Below the pieces are notes generated by a model, which worked only from the letters and a program-made list of their open reading frames with translations, was not told the origin of the DNA and ran no database searches. Positions 16,369 to 25,014 of a stretch of 64,000 nucleotides of DNA are shown here, one piece after another; positions within the stretch are counted from its first letter, which is position 1; each line of letters begins with the position of its first letter. The position numbers and the translations under genes are program-made. This DNA is from UBA8190 sp003453695 (lineage in GTDB: Bacteria; Actinomycetota; Acidimicrobiia; Acidimicrobiales; UBA8190): NCBI GenBank assembly GCA_036796975.1, contig DAIRBY010000015.1, positions 1-64,000 of the forward strand, read 5' to 3'.

Positions 16369-17458
16369 GGACGCCACCGCCAGCCGCCGGGGCCGGCGCG
16401 CCGCGGTGGTGGGCGCCGGCCTCATCGGGGGCTCCATCGCCCTGGCCCTCAAGACCCGCGGATGGCACGTCACCGGTCGCGACCGCGACCCGGCCGTGGC
16501 CGAAGCGGCCAAGGCGGCCGGCGTGCTCGACGCCGTGGGCGACGACCCCGACGCCGCCATCACCTTCGTGGCCACCCCGGTCGGCGCCGTGGCCTCGGAG
16601 GTCGCCCGGGTCCTCGCCCAGCCCGGGCTGCGCCCCGACGCGGCGGTGACCGACGTGGGCGGCGTCAAGGCACCGGTGGTGGCCGCCGTGGCCGATCCCC
16701 GGTTCGTCGGCGGCCACCCCATGGCCGGATCCGAGCAGCTGGGCCTGGCCGGCGCGGACCCCGGCCTGTTCGTGGGGGCGACGTGGGTACTCACACCCAC
16801 CTCGGACACCGACGACCGCGCCTATGCCACCGTGCAGGCGGTGGTGAGCGAGCTCGGCGCCGAGGTGCTGTCACTGTCACCGGAGCAGCACGACCTGTTG
16901 GTGGCGGTGGTGTCCCACGTCCCCCACCTGACCGCGGCCACGCTCATGAACGTGGCCGACCGGCGCGCTGAGCAGCACGGCGCCCTGTTGCGACTGGCGG
17001 CGGGCGGATTTCGCGACATGACCAGGGTGGCGGCCGGCCATCCCGGCATATGGCTGGACGTCTGCGCCGAGAACTCGGCGGCCATCGTGGCCGGCCTCGA
17101 CGCCGTGGTCGAAGAGCTCACCGTCGTGCGCGACAGGATCGCGGCGGGCGACCAGGCTGCCTTGTTGCAGGCGCTCGAGCGGGCCGCTCGGTCGCGCCGT
17201 TCCCTGCCGGCTCGGGCGGTGCGGCCCGAGAAGCTCGCCGAGCTGCGCATGCCCGTGCCCGACCGGCCCGGCGTGTTCGCCGAGATCACCACCACCGCCG
17301 GCGACCTCGGCGTGAACATCTTCGACATGGAGATCGCCCACAGCGCCGAAGGCGACCGCGGTGTGCTCGTGCTGGTGGTGGACGCCGAGGCCGCCGACAC
17401 CCTGTCCCAGGCCCTCGGGAGCCGCGGTTACCGGCCGACCACGGCGCACCTGTCGTGA
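16352..17458 (+). CDS. tyrA: Prephenate dehydrogenase with ACT domain
   Basis: The 368-residue enzyme oxidises prephenate in tyrosine synthesis. The NAD-binding Rossmann motif is VVGAGLIGGSIALALKTRGW, and GGHPMAGSEQLGLAGAD plus VVSHVPHLTAATLMN are prephenate dehydrogenase signatures. Residues about 290-368 form an ACT domain (MPVPDRPGVFAEITTTAGDLGV), which normally gives feedback control by tyrosine. ATG 16352 is chosen over an upstream GTG because it begins MTSPPED and overlaps the aroH end by 17 bases. Confidence 0.94.
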   Translation: MTSPPEDATASRRGRRAAVVGAGLIGGSIALALKTRGWHVTGRDRDPAVAEAAKAAGVLDAVGDDPDAAITFVATPVGAVASEVARVLAQPGLRPDAAVTDVGGVKAPVVAAVADPRFVGGHPMAGSEQLGLAGADPGLFVGATWVLTPTSDTDDRAYATVQAVVSELGAEVLSLSPEQHDLLVAVVSHVPHLTAATLMNVADRRAEQHGALLRLAAGGFRDMTRVAAGHPGIWLDVCAENSAAIVAGLDAVVEELTVVRDRIAAGDQAALLQALERAARSRRSLPARAVRPEKLAELRMPVPDRPGVFAEITTTAGDLGVNIFDMEIAHSAEGDRGVLVLVVDAEAADTLSQALGSRGYRPTTAHLS

Positions 17459-17471
17459 GGCGAGCCGCCCC

Positions 17472-18797
17472 ATGAGCGTGCCTGGCTCCGTGCCCGATCG
17501 GCTCGTCCTCTCCGGGGGCCGTCCCCTGCGAGGGCACGTCAGGGTCCCCGGCGACAAGTCGATCTCGCACCGGGCACTCATCCTCGGGGCACTGGCGGAC
17601 GGGCGTTCCCGGGTGCGGGGGCTGTCGGACGGAGACGACGTGGAGCGCACAGCCGACGCCGTGCGCGCCCTCGGCGCCCGGTACGCCGACGACGAGGTGA
17701 CCGGACACGCGCGCCTGCGGCAGCCGGAGCGGCACCTCGACTGCGGCAACTCCGGCACCACCATGCGCCTGCTGGCGGGAGCGGTGGCCCCCTTCGCCGT
17801 GCGGGTCGTGCTCACAGGAGACCCTTCGCTTTCGCAGCGCCCCATGGACCGGATCGCCGTTCCGCTGCGCTCGATGGGCGTGGGCGTCAGCGGTGAAGGA
17901 GCGCAGTGCCTGCCGCCGCTCGTCGTCGAGGGCGGCACCGTGCACGGCATCGACTACACGCCGCCCATGGCCAGCGCCCAGGTGAAGTCGTGCGTGCTCC
18001 TGGCCGGGCTCGGTGCCGACGGCGTCACGACGGTGCGGGAGCCCGTTCCGACCCGCCGCCACACCGAGGAGCTGCTCGAGCTGTGCGGGGCGCGCCTCGA
18101 GGAATCCGACGACGGCGACGCCCACGTGGTCCGGCTGGAGCCGTCGGTGCTCCATCCCTTCGAGCTGGACGTGCCCGGCGATCCCTCCCAGGCCGCCTTC
18201 TGGGTGGTGGCCGCCTGCACCGTGCCGGGGAGCGACGTGGTCATCGAAGGGGTCTACGTGGGCCCGGCCCGCCGTGGCTATCTCGACGCGCTCAGCCGCA
18301 TGGGCGCCAACGTGGTGGAAGTCCCGGAGCGAGGTACCGGGACCATGGAGCACGTGGCCGACCTGCACGTGCGGGCCGGGGTGTTGCACGGAACCGAGGT
18401 CGACGCCGCCGAGATCACCGGATTGGACGAGGTCCCCGCCTTGGCCGTGGCGGCGGCGCTGGCCGAGGGCACCACGGTCCTTCGGGGCGTGGGCGAGTTG
18501 CGGGTCAAGGAGTCGGACCGCTTCGGCGGGGTGCTGTCGCTGGTGCGAGCCTTCGGCGGGACGGCCGAGGCCGACGGCGACGACCTCGTCGTGGCCGGTG
18601 TGCCCGAGCTGCACCCGTCCACCTTCGACTCGGCTGGCGACCACCGCATGGCCATGGCGGCGGCTGTGGCCGGGCTCGCCGCCGGGAACGGCGAGACCAC
18701 GGTGACGGGCTGGAAGGCCACCGCCACCAGCTATCCCGCCTTCGGGGCCCATCTGCGCACCCTGGCCGGTTTCCACGACGCCGAGGTCGGAGCGTGA
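17472..18797 (+). CDS. aroA: 3-phosphoshikimate 1-carboxyvinyltransferase (EPSP synthase)
   Basis: The 441-residue shikimate pathway enzyme has the substrate loop PGDKSISHRALILGALADG, the CGNSGTTMRLLAG motif with the glycine of glyphosate-sensitive forms, LSQRPMDRI, the repeat ASAQVKSCVLLAGL, and RVKESDRFGG near the C-terminus. The glyphosate remark is an inference from one residue. The frame begins earlier, but ATG 17472 gives the expected start. It joins aroH and tyrA into one operon and overlaps cmk by 4 bases. Confidence 0.96.
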   Translation: MSVPGSVPDRLVLSGGRPLRGHVRVPGDKSISHRALILGALADGRSRVRGLSDGDDVERTADAVRALGARYADDEVTGHARLRQPERHLDCGNSGTTMRLLAGAVAPFAVRVVLTGDPSLSQRPMDRIAVPLRSMGVGVSGEGAQCLPPLVVEGGTVHGIDYTPPMASAQVKSCVLLAGLGADGVTTVREPVPTRRHTEELLELCGARLEESDDGDAHVVRLEPSVLHPFELDVPGDPSQAAFWVVAACTVPGSDVVIEGVYVGPARRGYLDALSRMGANVVEVPERGTGTMEHVADLHVRAGVLHGTEVDAAEITGLDEVPALAVAAALAEGTTVLRGVGELRVKESDRFGGVLSLVRAFGGTAEADGDDLVVAGVPELHPSTFDSAGDHRMAMAAAVAGLAAGNGETTVTGWKATATSYPAFGAHLRTLAGFHDAEVGA

Positions 18798-19444
18798 CCG
18801 GCCGCAGGGCGCGCACCGTGGCCATCGACGGCCCGGCCGGAGCGGGGAAGTCCACCCTGGCGCGGGCCTTGGCCGAGCACCTGGGCCTCGATCGGCTCGA
18901 CACCGGGGCCATGTACCGGACCGTGGCGTGGGCGGCACTGGACCGCGGCATCGATCCTGCCGACACCGACGCCGTGGCCGAGCTGGCCCGTCGCCTGCAC
19001 ATCGAGGTCGCCGAGCGGGTGCTCGCCGACGGCACAGACGTCACCACCGCCATCCGCACGCCGGCCGTGGACGCCGCCGTGTCGGCGGTCGCCGCCAACC
19101 CGGCGGTTCGCCGGGAGCTGGTGGGCCGGCAGCGGGCGTGGGTGGCCGCCCACGGCGGGGGGGTGGTGGAGGGCCGGGACATCGGCACGGTGGTGCTCCC
19201 CGACGCCGACGTGAAGATCTACCTGACCGCCGTGTCCGACGAGCGGGCCCGCCGGGCAGCCCAGCGGGACGGGGGGGCGCTGTCCGAGGTGGCAGCCGCT
19301 CTCGACCGGCGCGACACCCTCGATTCGTCCCGTCGCGTCTCGCCGCTCCCCGATGCTGCGGCCATGCCCGCCGACGCCATCGTCGTGGACTCGACCGGCA
19401 AGCCGGCGGCCGAGGTGCTCGAGGAAGTGTTGACGTGCCTGTGA
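18794..19444 (+). CDS. cmk: Cytidylate kinase
   Basis: The 216-residue kinase phosphorylates CMP and dCMP. The P-loop is DGPAGAGKSTLARALAEHLG, followed by LDTGAMYRTVAWAAL, GGGVVEGRDIGTVVLPDADVKIYL and the lid ERARRAAQRD. GTG 18794 overlaps the aroA TGA as GTGA, and the next gene repeats the same arrangement at its own end, a sign of a coupled operon. Confidence 0.96.
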   Translation: MTGRRARTVAIDGPAGAGKSTLARALAEHLGLDRLDTGAMYRTVAWAALDRGIDPADTDAVAELARRLHIEVAERVLADGTDVTTAIRTPAVDAAVSAVAANPAVRRELVGRQRAWVAAHGGGVVEGRDIGTVVLPDADVKIYLTAVSDERARRAAQRDGGALSEVAAALDRRDTLDSSRRVSPLPDAAAMPADAIVVDSTGKPAAEVLEEVLTCL

Positions 19445-20130
19445 CGCCGACCAGCGACGGTCACGTGGCCGCCACGGCCGAGGCCATGTCCGACCGCCTG
19501 TACTTCCCGCTGCGAAGTGTGCTGCGCGGCATCACCCGGCTCTACTGGCGGGTGGACGTGCGGGGTGCCGAGCACGTCCCCGCCCAGGGCCCCGTCATCC
19601 TGTGCCCCGTGCACCGAAGCTTCATGGACTTCCTGGTGGCCGCCCAGGTGACGCGGCGCAAGCTCTACTACATGGCCAAGGACGACCTGTGGCACAACGC
19701 GCGCTTCGGTCGGTTCCTCGACTCCATCGGCGCCTTCCCCGTGGACCGAACCGGCGCCGACCGTCAAGCCATGGCCCGTTCCCAGGCGGTGCTGGAGCGC
19801 GGCGACGTCCTCGTGCTGTTCCCGGAGGGGACCCGCCGGGCGGGCCCGGTGATCGAGGAGCTGCACGAAGGGGCGGCATTCCTCGCCATGCGCACCGGGG
19901 CCCCCGTCGTGCCCATCGGCATCGGCGGCACCGCCGAGGCCATGCCCAAGGGTTCGAAGTTCGTGCGTCCCGTCAAGGTGCACGTGGTGGTGGGGCCGCC
20001 CATCGCCCCGCCGCAGCGCTCTCAGCGGGGCCGGGTTCCGCGCCATCAGGTGCACGAGCTGACCGAGCAGCTGCGGACCGAGCTCCAGGCGCTGTACGAC
20101 GAGGCCGACGGGCGCGCCGCAGCCCGCTGA
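19441..20130 (+). CDS. 1-acyl-glycerol-3-phosphate acyltransferase family (PlsC)
   Basis: The 229-residue protein is a PlsC-type acyltransferase. The HX4D catalytic motif is HRSFMD (CPVHRSFMDFLVAAQV) and the substrate motif is LFPEGTRR, with AVVPIG-like strand TGAPVVPIGIGG. It likely makes phosphatidic acid at the membrane. GTG 19441 overlaps the cmk stop by 4 bases; a GTG 6 bases upstream is possible. Its last 158 bases overlap the convergent YfhO-like gene. Confidence 0.88.
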   Translation: MTPTSDGHVAATAEAMSDRLYFPLRSVLRGITRLYWRVDVRGAEHVPAQGPVILCPVHRSFMDFLVAAQVTRRKLYYMAKDDLWHNARFGRFLDSIGAFPVDRTGADRQAMARSQAVLERGDVLVLFPEGTRRAGPVIEELHEGAAFLAMRTGAPVVPIGIGGTAEAMPKGSKFVRPVKVHVVVGPPIAPPQRSQRGRVPRHQVHELTEQLRTELQALYDEADGRAAAR

Positions 20131-22906
20131 GGGCAACGCCGGCACACAGCACCACACCGATCGCCGAGGCGATGAGGCCCTCGGTGACCCGATGGGGCCG
20201 GTACCGAAAGCTCACCTCGTAGCTCCCCGCCGGCAGCGACACCGCTTGGACGAGGCCGTGTCGCACCACGGCGAGGGCTCGGGAGGGGCCGGCGGTTCCC
20301 GGCTCCGGCGACAGCGTGGCCTGCCAGCCACGGGCGTAGGCCTCGTTCCGGAGCAGGACGGCCGGCCTGTCCAGGTGCACGTCGATCCGGTCGTCGCCCC
20401 AGTCGGGGGCCGAGACCACGCGGGCCGTGCCGGCCGAGGCGGGCAGCAGGGAGGTGGAGCCCGCAGGCACCTCCTCGAACATGGCAAAGCCCTCCAACGT
20501 GCCGGCGTAGCTCCACGTCGGAGGCGTGACGATCTGGCTCAGCCCGCCCTCCAGGCGGTAGGTGCCCTGGCCGGCGGTGGCGACCAGGGGCGCCTGCACC
20601 GACAACTGGGCACGAGACGGTCCGGTCTGCTCGATCACGACGCCGCTGGCGTCGGGCGCACCGGGGACGTCGACGCGGAGTGTGCCCGCTGCCGGCACGC
20701 CGTCCGGTCCTTCCAACCAGTGCACGCCGGCACTGTCAGCGGTGAGCACTCCCACCCGCAGCCGGCGGACCCCCGATGCGCCGGGGACCGCCGCCGACAC
20801 GGCCATGGAGATGGTGTGCACGGCGAGGGTGGTGCCGAAGTACCACGTGCGCGCCACACCCGAGGTCAAGGCCACGCTCCGCTGCGGCGGCGCGAACTGG
20901 GAGTAGTCAGCCACCGGTGTGGGGGGCGCCGACACCGGCGACGGGGGGCCGCGCCGGTCAGGCGGAACGGGCGGGAGAGGAGTGAGGGCGGCAGGGGGAC
21001 CCGAGGTTCCGCGGAGTGGGGCAGACACTCCCGGGGGGGCGACCACGAGCGTCATGAAGTACTGGGGCGGGACGACGAGCAGGCCGAGGTCGAGGCGGGC
21101 GAGGCTTCCATCGGCGAGAGCGGACAACGACACGTTGCCCTGGAGGTGGGTGGCGGTGGCCGTTTCGTAGCGGGCGTCGGTGAGCGCGCCGTAGCCCTGG
21201 ACGCTCGACAGCCGCCGCAACACGTTCAAGTCGGGTTGCCCCATGTCGTTGACCACGTTGCTGTAGTAACGGTCGGGGTCGTAGAGCGCGAACCGTGCCG
21301 TGGCGCCGCCCGGACCGCGTGGGGCCGCCGCCAGCGTCGAAACCAGCACCCGGCTGGCGCCGCTGGCGGTGACGGCCGTCCCCACCTGAGGGTCGCTCTG
21401 GGCCATGGCGTTGAAGAAGACGAGGTCTGCCACCACCACCGCCACCACGAGCGGCCCGAGGCGGCGGCCCAGCCGGGGTCCGCGCACCACCAGCCAGCCG
21501 GCAGCGAAGGCGACGCCGGTCGGGACGGTGAGGAGCAGGTCCTGGCCCCACAGCGTCGCGTAGGACACGGGCTGGGGCACGTGCATGAAGTGGGGGAGCC
21601 AAGGGCCGCCGGCGACGAGCATCACCTGGAGGACGACGACGGCCACCACCGGGAGCAGCGGGAGCACGACGTCCGGCGGCCATCGAAGTCGGCCGCCGCG
21701 CTGCGCCTCGGCAGGGGAGGGAGCCGGCGACAGCAGCATGTGGTCCACCCAGGCGGCGAAGAGCACCACCAGGGCCAGATCGACCTCCATCCAATTGCGC
21801 GACAGCAGACGCTGGCGGTTGTAGAGCGGGATCAGGCGCTCGAGGTGACCGATGGGGGTGAAGCCGCCCCACACGAGCACCACGCCGACGACGGCGATGA
21901 CGTACCAGATCCACCACTGCCTCGCTTCAGGGTGGCGGCGATGTCGCCGGGCCAAGAGCCCGACGGCCGCCATGACCGGCAGGATGCCGACGTATCCGGA
22001 GATCTCGGACAGGTTGTACGTGCCCGCGTAGCTGAGCGGCGCGCCGTGCGCCCCCCCCAGCAGCAACGGGTCGAGCAACAAGACCGTGAGGGACTTGTTC
22101 ATCGAGCCCGAGGTGAAATACCAGTAGGTATGGGCGGCGCGCTGGGACTGGCTCTGCAGGGCATTGCCCGGCAGCAACTGTGCCGCTCCCACGAGGGCGC
22201 CGAGCACCACGCCGCCCGCGACCGAGACGGCGATCTCGAGCCGGCGCCCTCGGCACTGCCAGACCAGCCACAGCGCGAACAGCGCCAGCGCCATGCCGCC
22301 GTCGAGGATGGGCTCGGCCGCGCCCGTGAGGACCATGAGCCCGAGGGAGAACCCGAGCAGCGCCACCCAGGGCAGGACGGGCCGACCGGCGGGGCGGTGC
22401 CCGATGCGGTCCAGCGCCACGAAGGCCCACACCAGCCATCCGGCCGCCTCGACCAGGTCGATGTGCACCACCTGCATGGCCACGAAGCCCCCGTAGCTGA
22501 AGGTGGCGGCACCCAAAGCAGCGGCGGTGAAGCTCCGACCCTGGAAGTGCAGCAAGGTGAAGACGCCGAAGCCCGCCACCACCTCCACCGCCACCTGGCC
22601 GCTGACCCAGGCGAGCACGTGGGGCAGCGCGGCGAACAGCCACGTGAGGGGGTACGCGGCTCCGGCGTTGAATCCTGCGAGCAGCGGCGCACCGGACCAG
22701 ATGTAGGGATCCCACAGAGGCAGGTGCCCGGCACGCAGGTCGGCACCCACCAATCCCCGCAACGGGAAGTTCTGGATGAGGTTGTCGCCGGTGAGCCAGG
22801 GCAACCCGAAGGCGGCGGGCAATCCGAAGACGACGAGCGGGATGGCGACGAACACCACGGCCAGGCGCGTGGCCGGGCGCCTCCACAGCCGCGCTGCGCT
22901 GGACAC
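19973..22906 (-). CDS. YfhO-family GT-C-like membrane protein
   Basis: The 977-residue protein has about a dozen membrane helices in residues 1-490, then a large beta-rich extracytoplasmic domain, one last helix near 895-925 and an Ala/Arg/Pro tail. Early loops read LTGDNLIQNFPLRGLV and LPLWDPYIWSGAPLLAGFN, the acidic first loop typical of YfhO and GT-C glycosyltransferases. In Firmicutes YfhO transfers sugar from a polyprenyl carrier to teichoic acid. The GT2 gene 18 bases upstream would supply such a carrier. The final 50 residues overlap the plsC 3' end and look like read-through of stop-poor sequence. Confidence 0.85.
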   Translation of the reverse strand: MSSAARLWRRPATRLAVVFVAIPLVVFGLPAAFGLPWLTGDNLIQNFPLRGLVGADLRAGHLPLWDPYIWSGAPLLAGFNAGAAYPLTWLFAALPHVLAWVSGQVAVEVVAGFGVFTLLHFQGRSFTAAALGAATFSYGGFVAMQVVHIDLVEAAGWLVWAFVALDRIGHRPAGRPVLPWVALLGFSLGLMVLTGAAEPILDGGMALALFALWLVWQCRGRRLEIAVSVAGGVVLGALVGAAQLLPGNALQSQSQRAAHTYWYFTSGSMNKSLTVLLLDPLLLGGAHGAPLSYAGTYNLSEISGYVGILPVMAAVGLLARRHRRHPEARQWWIWYVIAVVGVVLVWGGFTPIGHLERLIPLYNRQRLLSRNWMEVDLALVVLFAAWVDHMLLSPAPSPAEAQRGGRLRWPPDVVLPLLPVVAVVVLQVMLVAGGPWLPHFMHVPQPVSYATLWGQDLLLTVPTGVAFAAGWLVVRGPRLGRRLGPLVVAVVVADLVFFNAMAQSDPQVGTAVTASGASRVLVSTLAAAPRGPGGATARFALYDPDRYYSNVVNDMGQPDLNVLRRLSSVQGYGALTDARYETATATHLQGNVSLSALADGSLARLDLGLLVVPPQYFMTLVVAPPGVSAPLRGTSGPPAALTPLPPVPPDRRGPPSPVSAPPTPVADYSQFAPPQRSVALTSGVARTWYFGTTLAVHTISMAVSAAVPGASGVRRLRVGVLTADSAGVHWLEGPDGVPAAGTLRVDVPGAPDASGVVIEQTGPSRAQLSVQAPLVATAGQGTYRLEGGLSQIVTPPTWSYAGTLEGFAMFEEVPAGSTSLLPASAGTARVVSAPDWGDDRIDVHLDRPAVLLRNEAYARGWQATLSPEPGTAGPSRALAVVRHGLVQAVSLPAGSYEVSFRYRPHRVTEGLIASAIGVVLCAGVALSGLRRARRPRRTAPGARSAAARSARAPDGAEPGPAESAAAGRWAAPPPRAP

Positions 22907-22924
22907 GCCGGAGCCGGTCCGCAG

Positions 22925-23761
22925 CTACCGGCTCCGGCGGCGCTCGCGCCACCACGTCCGCACCACGACACGTGCATAACGCAGGGCGAACAGGGCATTG
23001 TGGCCCTTCTTGGAGGTGCCCGAGGCGCGCCGGTGCCACACCGTTGGACGTTCCGCCAGCCGCCACTCCCGCGCTGCGGCGCTGATGATGAGCTCTGCCG
23101 TCTGGTACTGGTCCTGCTCGAGGGTGACGTCCTCGAGCACTTCGATGCGCAACGCCCGGAACCCGTTCGAGGTGTCGGTGAGGTGCTGGCCGGTGAGGGC
23201 GTTCACCACCGCCGAGAAGAAGTACACGCCCGCCCGCCGCACCCGGTCCGAGGTCTCGTCGATCCCGAGACGGCGGCTGGCGATGACGAAATCGGCCTCA
23301 CCCGCAAGAAGCGGTGCCAGCAGCCCGGGCACCTCGGCGGGGTCGTTCTGCCCGTCGGCGTCGACCGTGACGACGAACCGGGCGCCGTGCTCAGCGGCGA
23401 GGGAGTAGCCCACTCGCAGGGCCACCCCTTGACCCATGTTGACCGGCAGCACGGCGCAGTAGGCGCCGGCGGCGGCCACCACGTCCTCGGTGCCGTCTTC
23501 GCCCCCGTCCACCACCACCAAGGTGGAGACCCGGAGCCCGTCCACCTCCGTGGGCACAGCCGCCAGCACCGGGCCGATGTTCTCGGCCTCGAGATAGGAG
23601 GCGATGAGGACCAGGACGGGCCCGAAGGTGGCATCAGGGTGGCGGCGGCGGAAGTCTTGACGACCTGATTCGGTCACCAACCGCCGCTGCTCCTGGCGGC
23701 GTCTCCGCTCCCGCTCCCCGGCACCCCGGAGCGGTGCCAGGGCCCGGGAGCCCGCCATCAC
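22925..23761 (-). CDS. Family 2 glycosyltransferase, polyprenyl-phosphate sugar synthase-like
   Basis: The 278-residue protein is a DPM1-like GT2 enzyme. After an Arg-rich N-terminus (about 1-45), the GT-A core starts VLVLIASYLEAENIGPVLAAV, with VVVDGGEDGTEDVV in place of the usual DDGSxDGT, the metal motif VDADGQNDP, and DQYQTAELIISAA. There is no membrane helix, so it is cytoplasmic or peripheral. It probably loads a sugar on polyprenyl phosphate for the membrane protein encoded 18 bases downstream. GTG 23761 and ATG 23758 are both possible starts. Confidence 0.87.
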   Translation of the reverse strand: MMAGSRALAPLRGAGERERRRRQEQRRLVTESGRQDFRRRHPDATFGPVLVLIASYLEAENIGPVLAAVPTEVDGLRVSTLVVVDGGEDGTEDVVAAAGAYCAVLPVNMGQGVALRVGYSLAAEHGARFVVTVDADGQNDPAEVPGLLAPLLAGEADFVIASRRLGIDETSDRVRRAGVYFFSAVVNALTGQHLTDTSNGFRALRIEVLEDVTLEQDQYQTAELIISAAAREWRLAERPTVWHRRASGTSKKGHNALFALRYARVVVRTWWRERRRSR

Positions 23762-23869
23762 ACCGTGACGGAGGGGTCGGGCACCGGGGTGAGCAGCGTC
23801 ATGGCCGCCATTGTCGCATCCCGGCGCAGGCGGCCTCGGGCACCGAGCAGCGCAGGAACGGCTCGTTGC

Positions 23870-24937
23870 TCAGCCGGCCAGGGCGGCAAGGACGTCCGCG
23901 GCCGAGACGAAGCGGTCGCCGCGACCGGCGACGGCGACCTCGTCCCCGACGCCGTCGGACGACGCTGGCGGCGCCAACAACCCGAGCGTCAATGCCGCCG
24001 ACAGTCCTTTGAGGAACTCGCGCAGTTCAGGAGGCGGCGGGAAGTACTCGTCCTCATCGGTCACGTGGACGACCTCCACTCCGTGGACAGGCGCCAGACG
24101 AGCCACCACCCGGTCGACGAGCTCCTCGGGTGCCGAAGCCCCGGCCGTGACCCCCACCGTGCCCGACAAGTCGCCGGGCAGCTCGTCGGCGTTGTTCACG
24201 CGCAGCACGCGTGGGCACGACGCCGCCGCCACCTTCTCGAGCGCCCGGGTGTTGGAAGAGTTCTCCGACCCGATCACCACCACGGCGTCGGCACTCCCGG
24301 CGATGGCCTTCAAGGCCTGCTGACGATTGGTGGTGGCGAAGCACAGATCCGACCGGTTGGGCATCCACAGCTGGGGGAGGCGCTCCTGGGCGCGTCGCAT
24401 GATCCCCGACCATTCGTCGTGGCTCAGGGTGGTCTGCGCCAGGAGCGCCACCTGAACGCCTTCCTCGAGCGAGTCGGCCAGGGCGTCGACCTCGGGCTCG
24501 GACTGGACGAGGTGCACCGCCTCGGGGGCGACCGCCATCGTGCCGACGGCTTCCTCGTGACCTTGATGGCCCACGTACAGCACAGTGAAACCCTTGCGCG
24601 CCCGCACCTTCATCTCGTGGTGGACCTTCGTGACGAGCGGGCACACCGCGTCCACGACCACCCGCTGGTGGCGCCGAGCGGCGTCGATCACCTCGGGGGC
24701 AGAACCGTGCGCGGAGAGCATGAGGGGGGCACCCGCCGGCACCTCCTCCACGTCGTCGACGAAGACCACCCCTTGGGCCCGGAACTGCTCGACCACGTGC
24801 CGGTTGTGGACGATCTCGTGGTAGCAGTACACGGGCGGCTCGAAGACGCGCACCATCCAGGCCAACGCCTTGATGGCCTTCTCGACACCGGCGCAGAAGC
24901 CCCGGGGGGAGGCCAAGAGCACCCGCTCGACTGGCAC
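23870..24937 (-). CDS. ispH: 4-hydroxy-3-methylbut-2-enyl diphosphate reductase
   Basis: The 355-residue enzyme makes IPP and DMAPP at the last step of the MEP pathway. The three cluster cysteines are in SPRGFCAGVEKAI, VDAVCPLVTKVH and RSDLCFATTNRQQA. YHEIVHNRHVVE and the SENSSNTRALEKVA segment are also diagnostic. The C-terminus extends about 35 residues beyond the core. The start GTG 24937 is 7 bases after a TAGCCT -10 on the minus strand, so leaderless expression is likely. Confidence 0.96.
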   Translation of the reverse strand: MPVERVLLASPRGFCAGVEKAIKALAWMVRVFEPPVYCYHEIVHNRHVVEQFRAQGVVFVDDVEEVPAGAPLMLSAHGSAPEVIDAARRHQRVVVDAVCPLVTKVHHEMKVRARKGFTVLYVGHQGHEEAVGTMAVAPEAVHLVQSEPEVDALADSLEEGVQVALLAQTTLSHDEWSGIMRRAQERLPQLWMPNRSDLCFATTNRQQALKAIAGSADAVVVIGSENSSNTRALEKVAAASCPRVLRVNNADELPGDLSGTVGVTAGASAPEELVDRVVARLAPVHGVEVVHVTDEDEYFPPPPELREFLKGLSAALTLGLLAPPASSDGVGDEVAVAGRGDRFVSAADVLAALAG

Positions 24938-24944
24938 GCCCTTC

Positions 24945-24950
24945 AGGCTA
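24945..24950 (-). promoter_or_regulatory. -10 hexamer, leaderless, for ispH
   Basis: On the minus strand TAGCCT ends 7 bases before the GTG at 24937. Confidence 0.5.
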
Positions 24951-25001
24951 ACGGCGTCCGGCGGCGGGCCCGATCCACGTCGTCCCCGGAAAAGGGCCAG
25001 G

Positions 25002-25007
25002 TAGCCT
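25002..25007 (+). promoter_or_regulatory. -10 hexamer, leaderless, for the DUF512 radical SAM gene
   Basis: TAGCCT ends 7 bases before ATG 25015, with the same hexamer and spacing as the divergent ispH promoter. Confidence 0.5.
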
Positions 25008-25014
25008 AGGGGTC

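Noticed and set aside
20192..23668. An 1158-codon open frame on the plus strand
   Set aside because: It is antisense to the YfhO-like and GT2 genes, is Gly/Arg/His-rich without domains, and reflects the scarcity of stops in GC-rich DNA.
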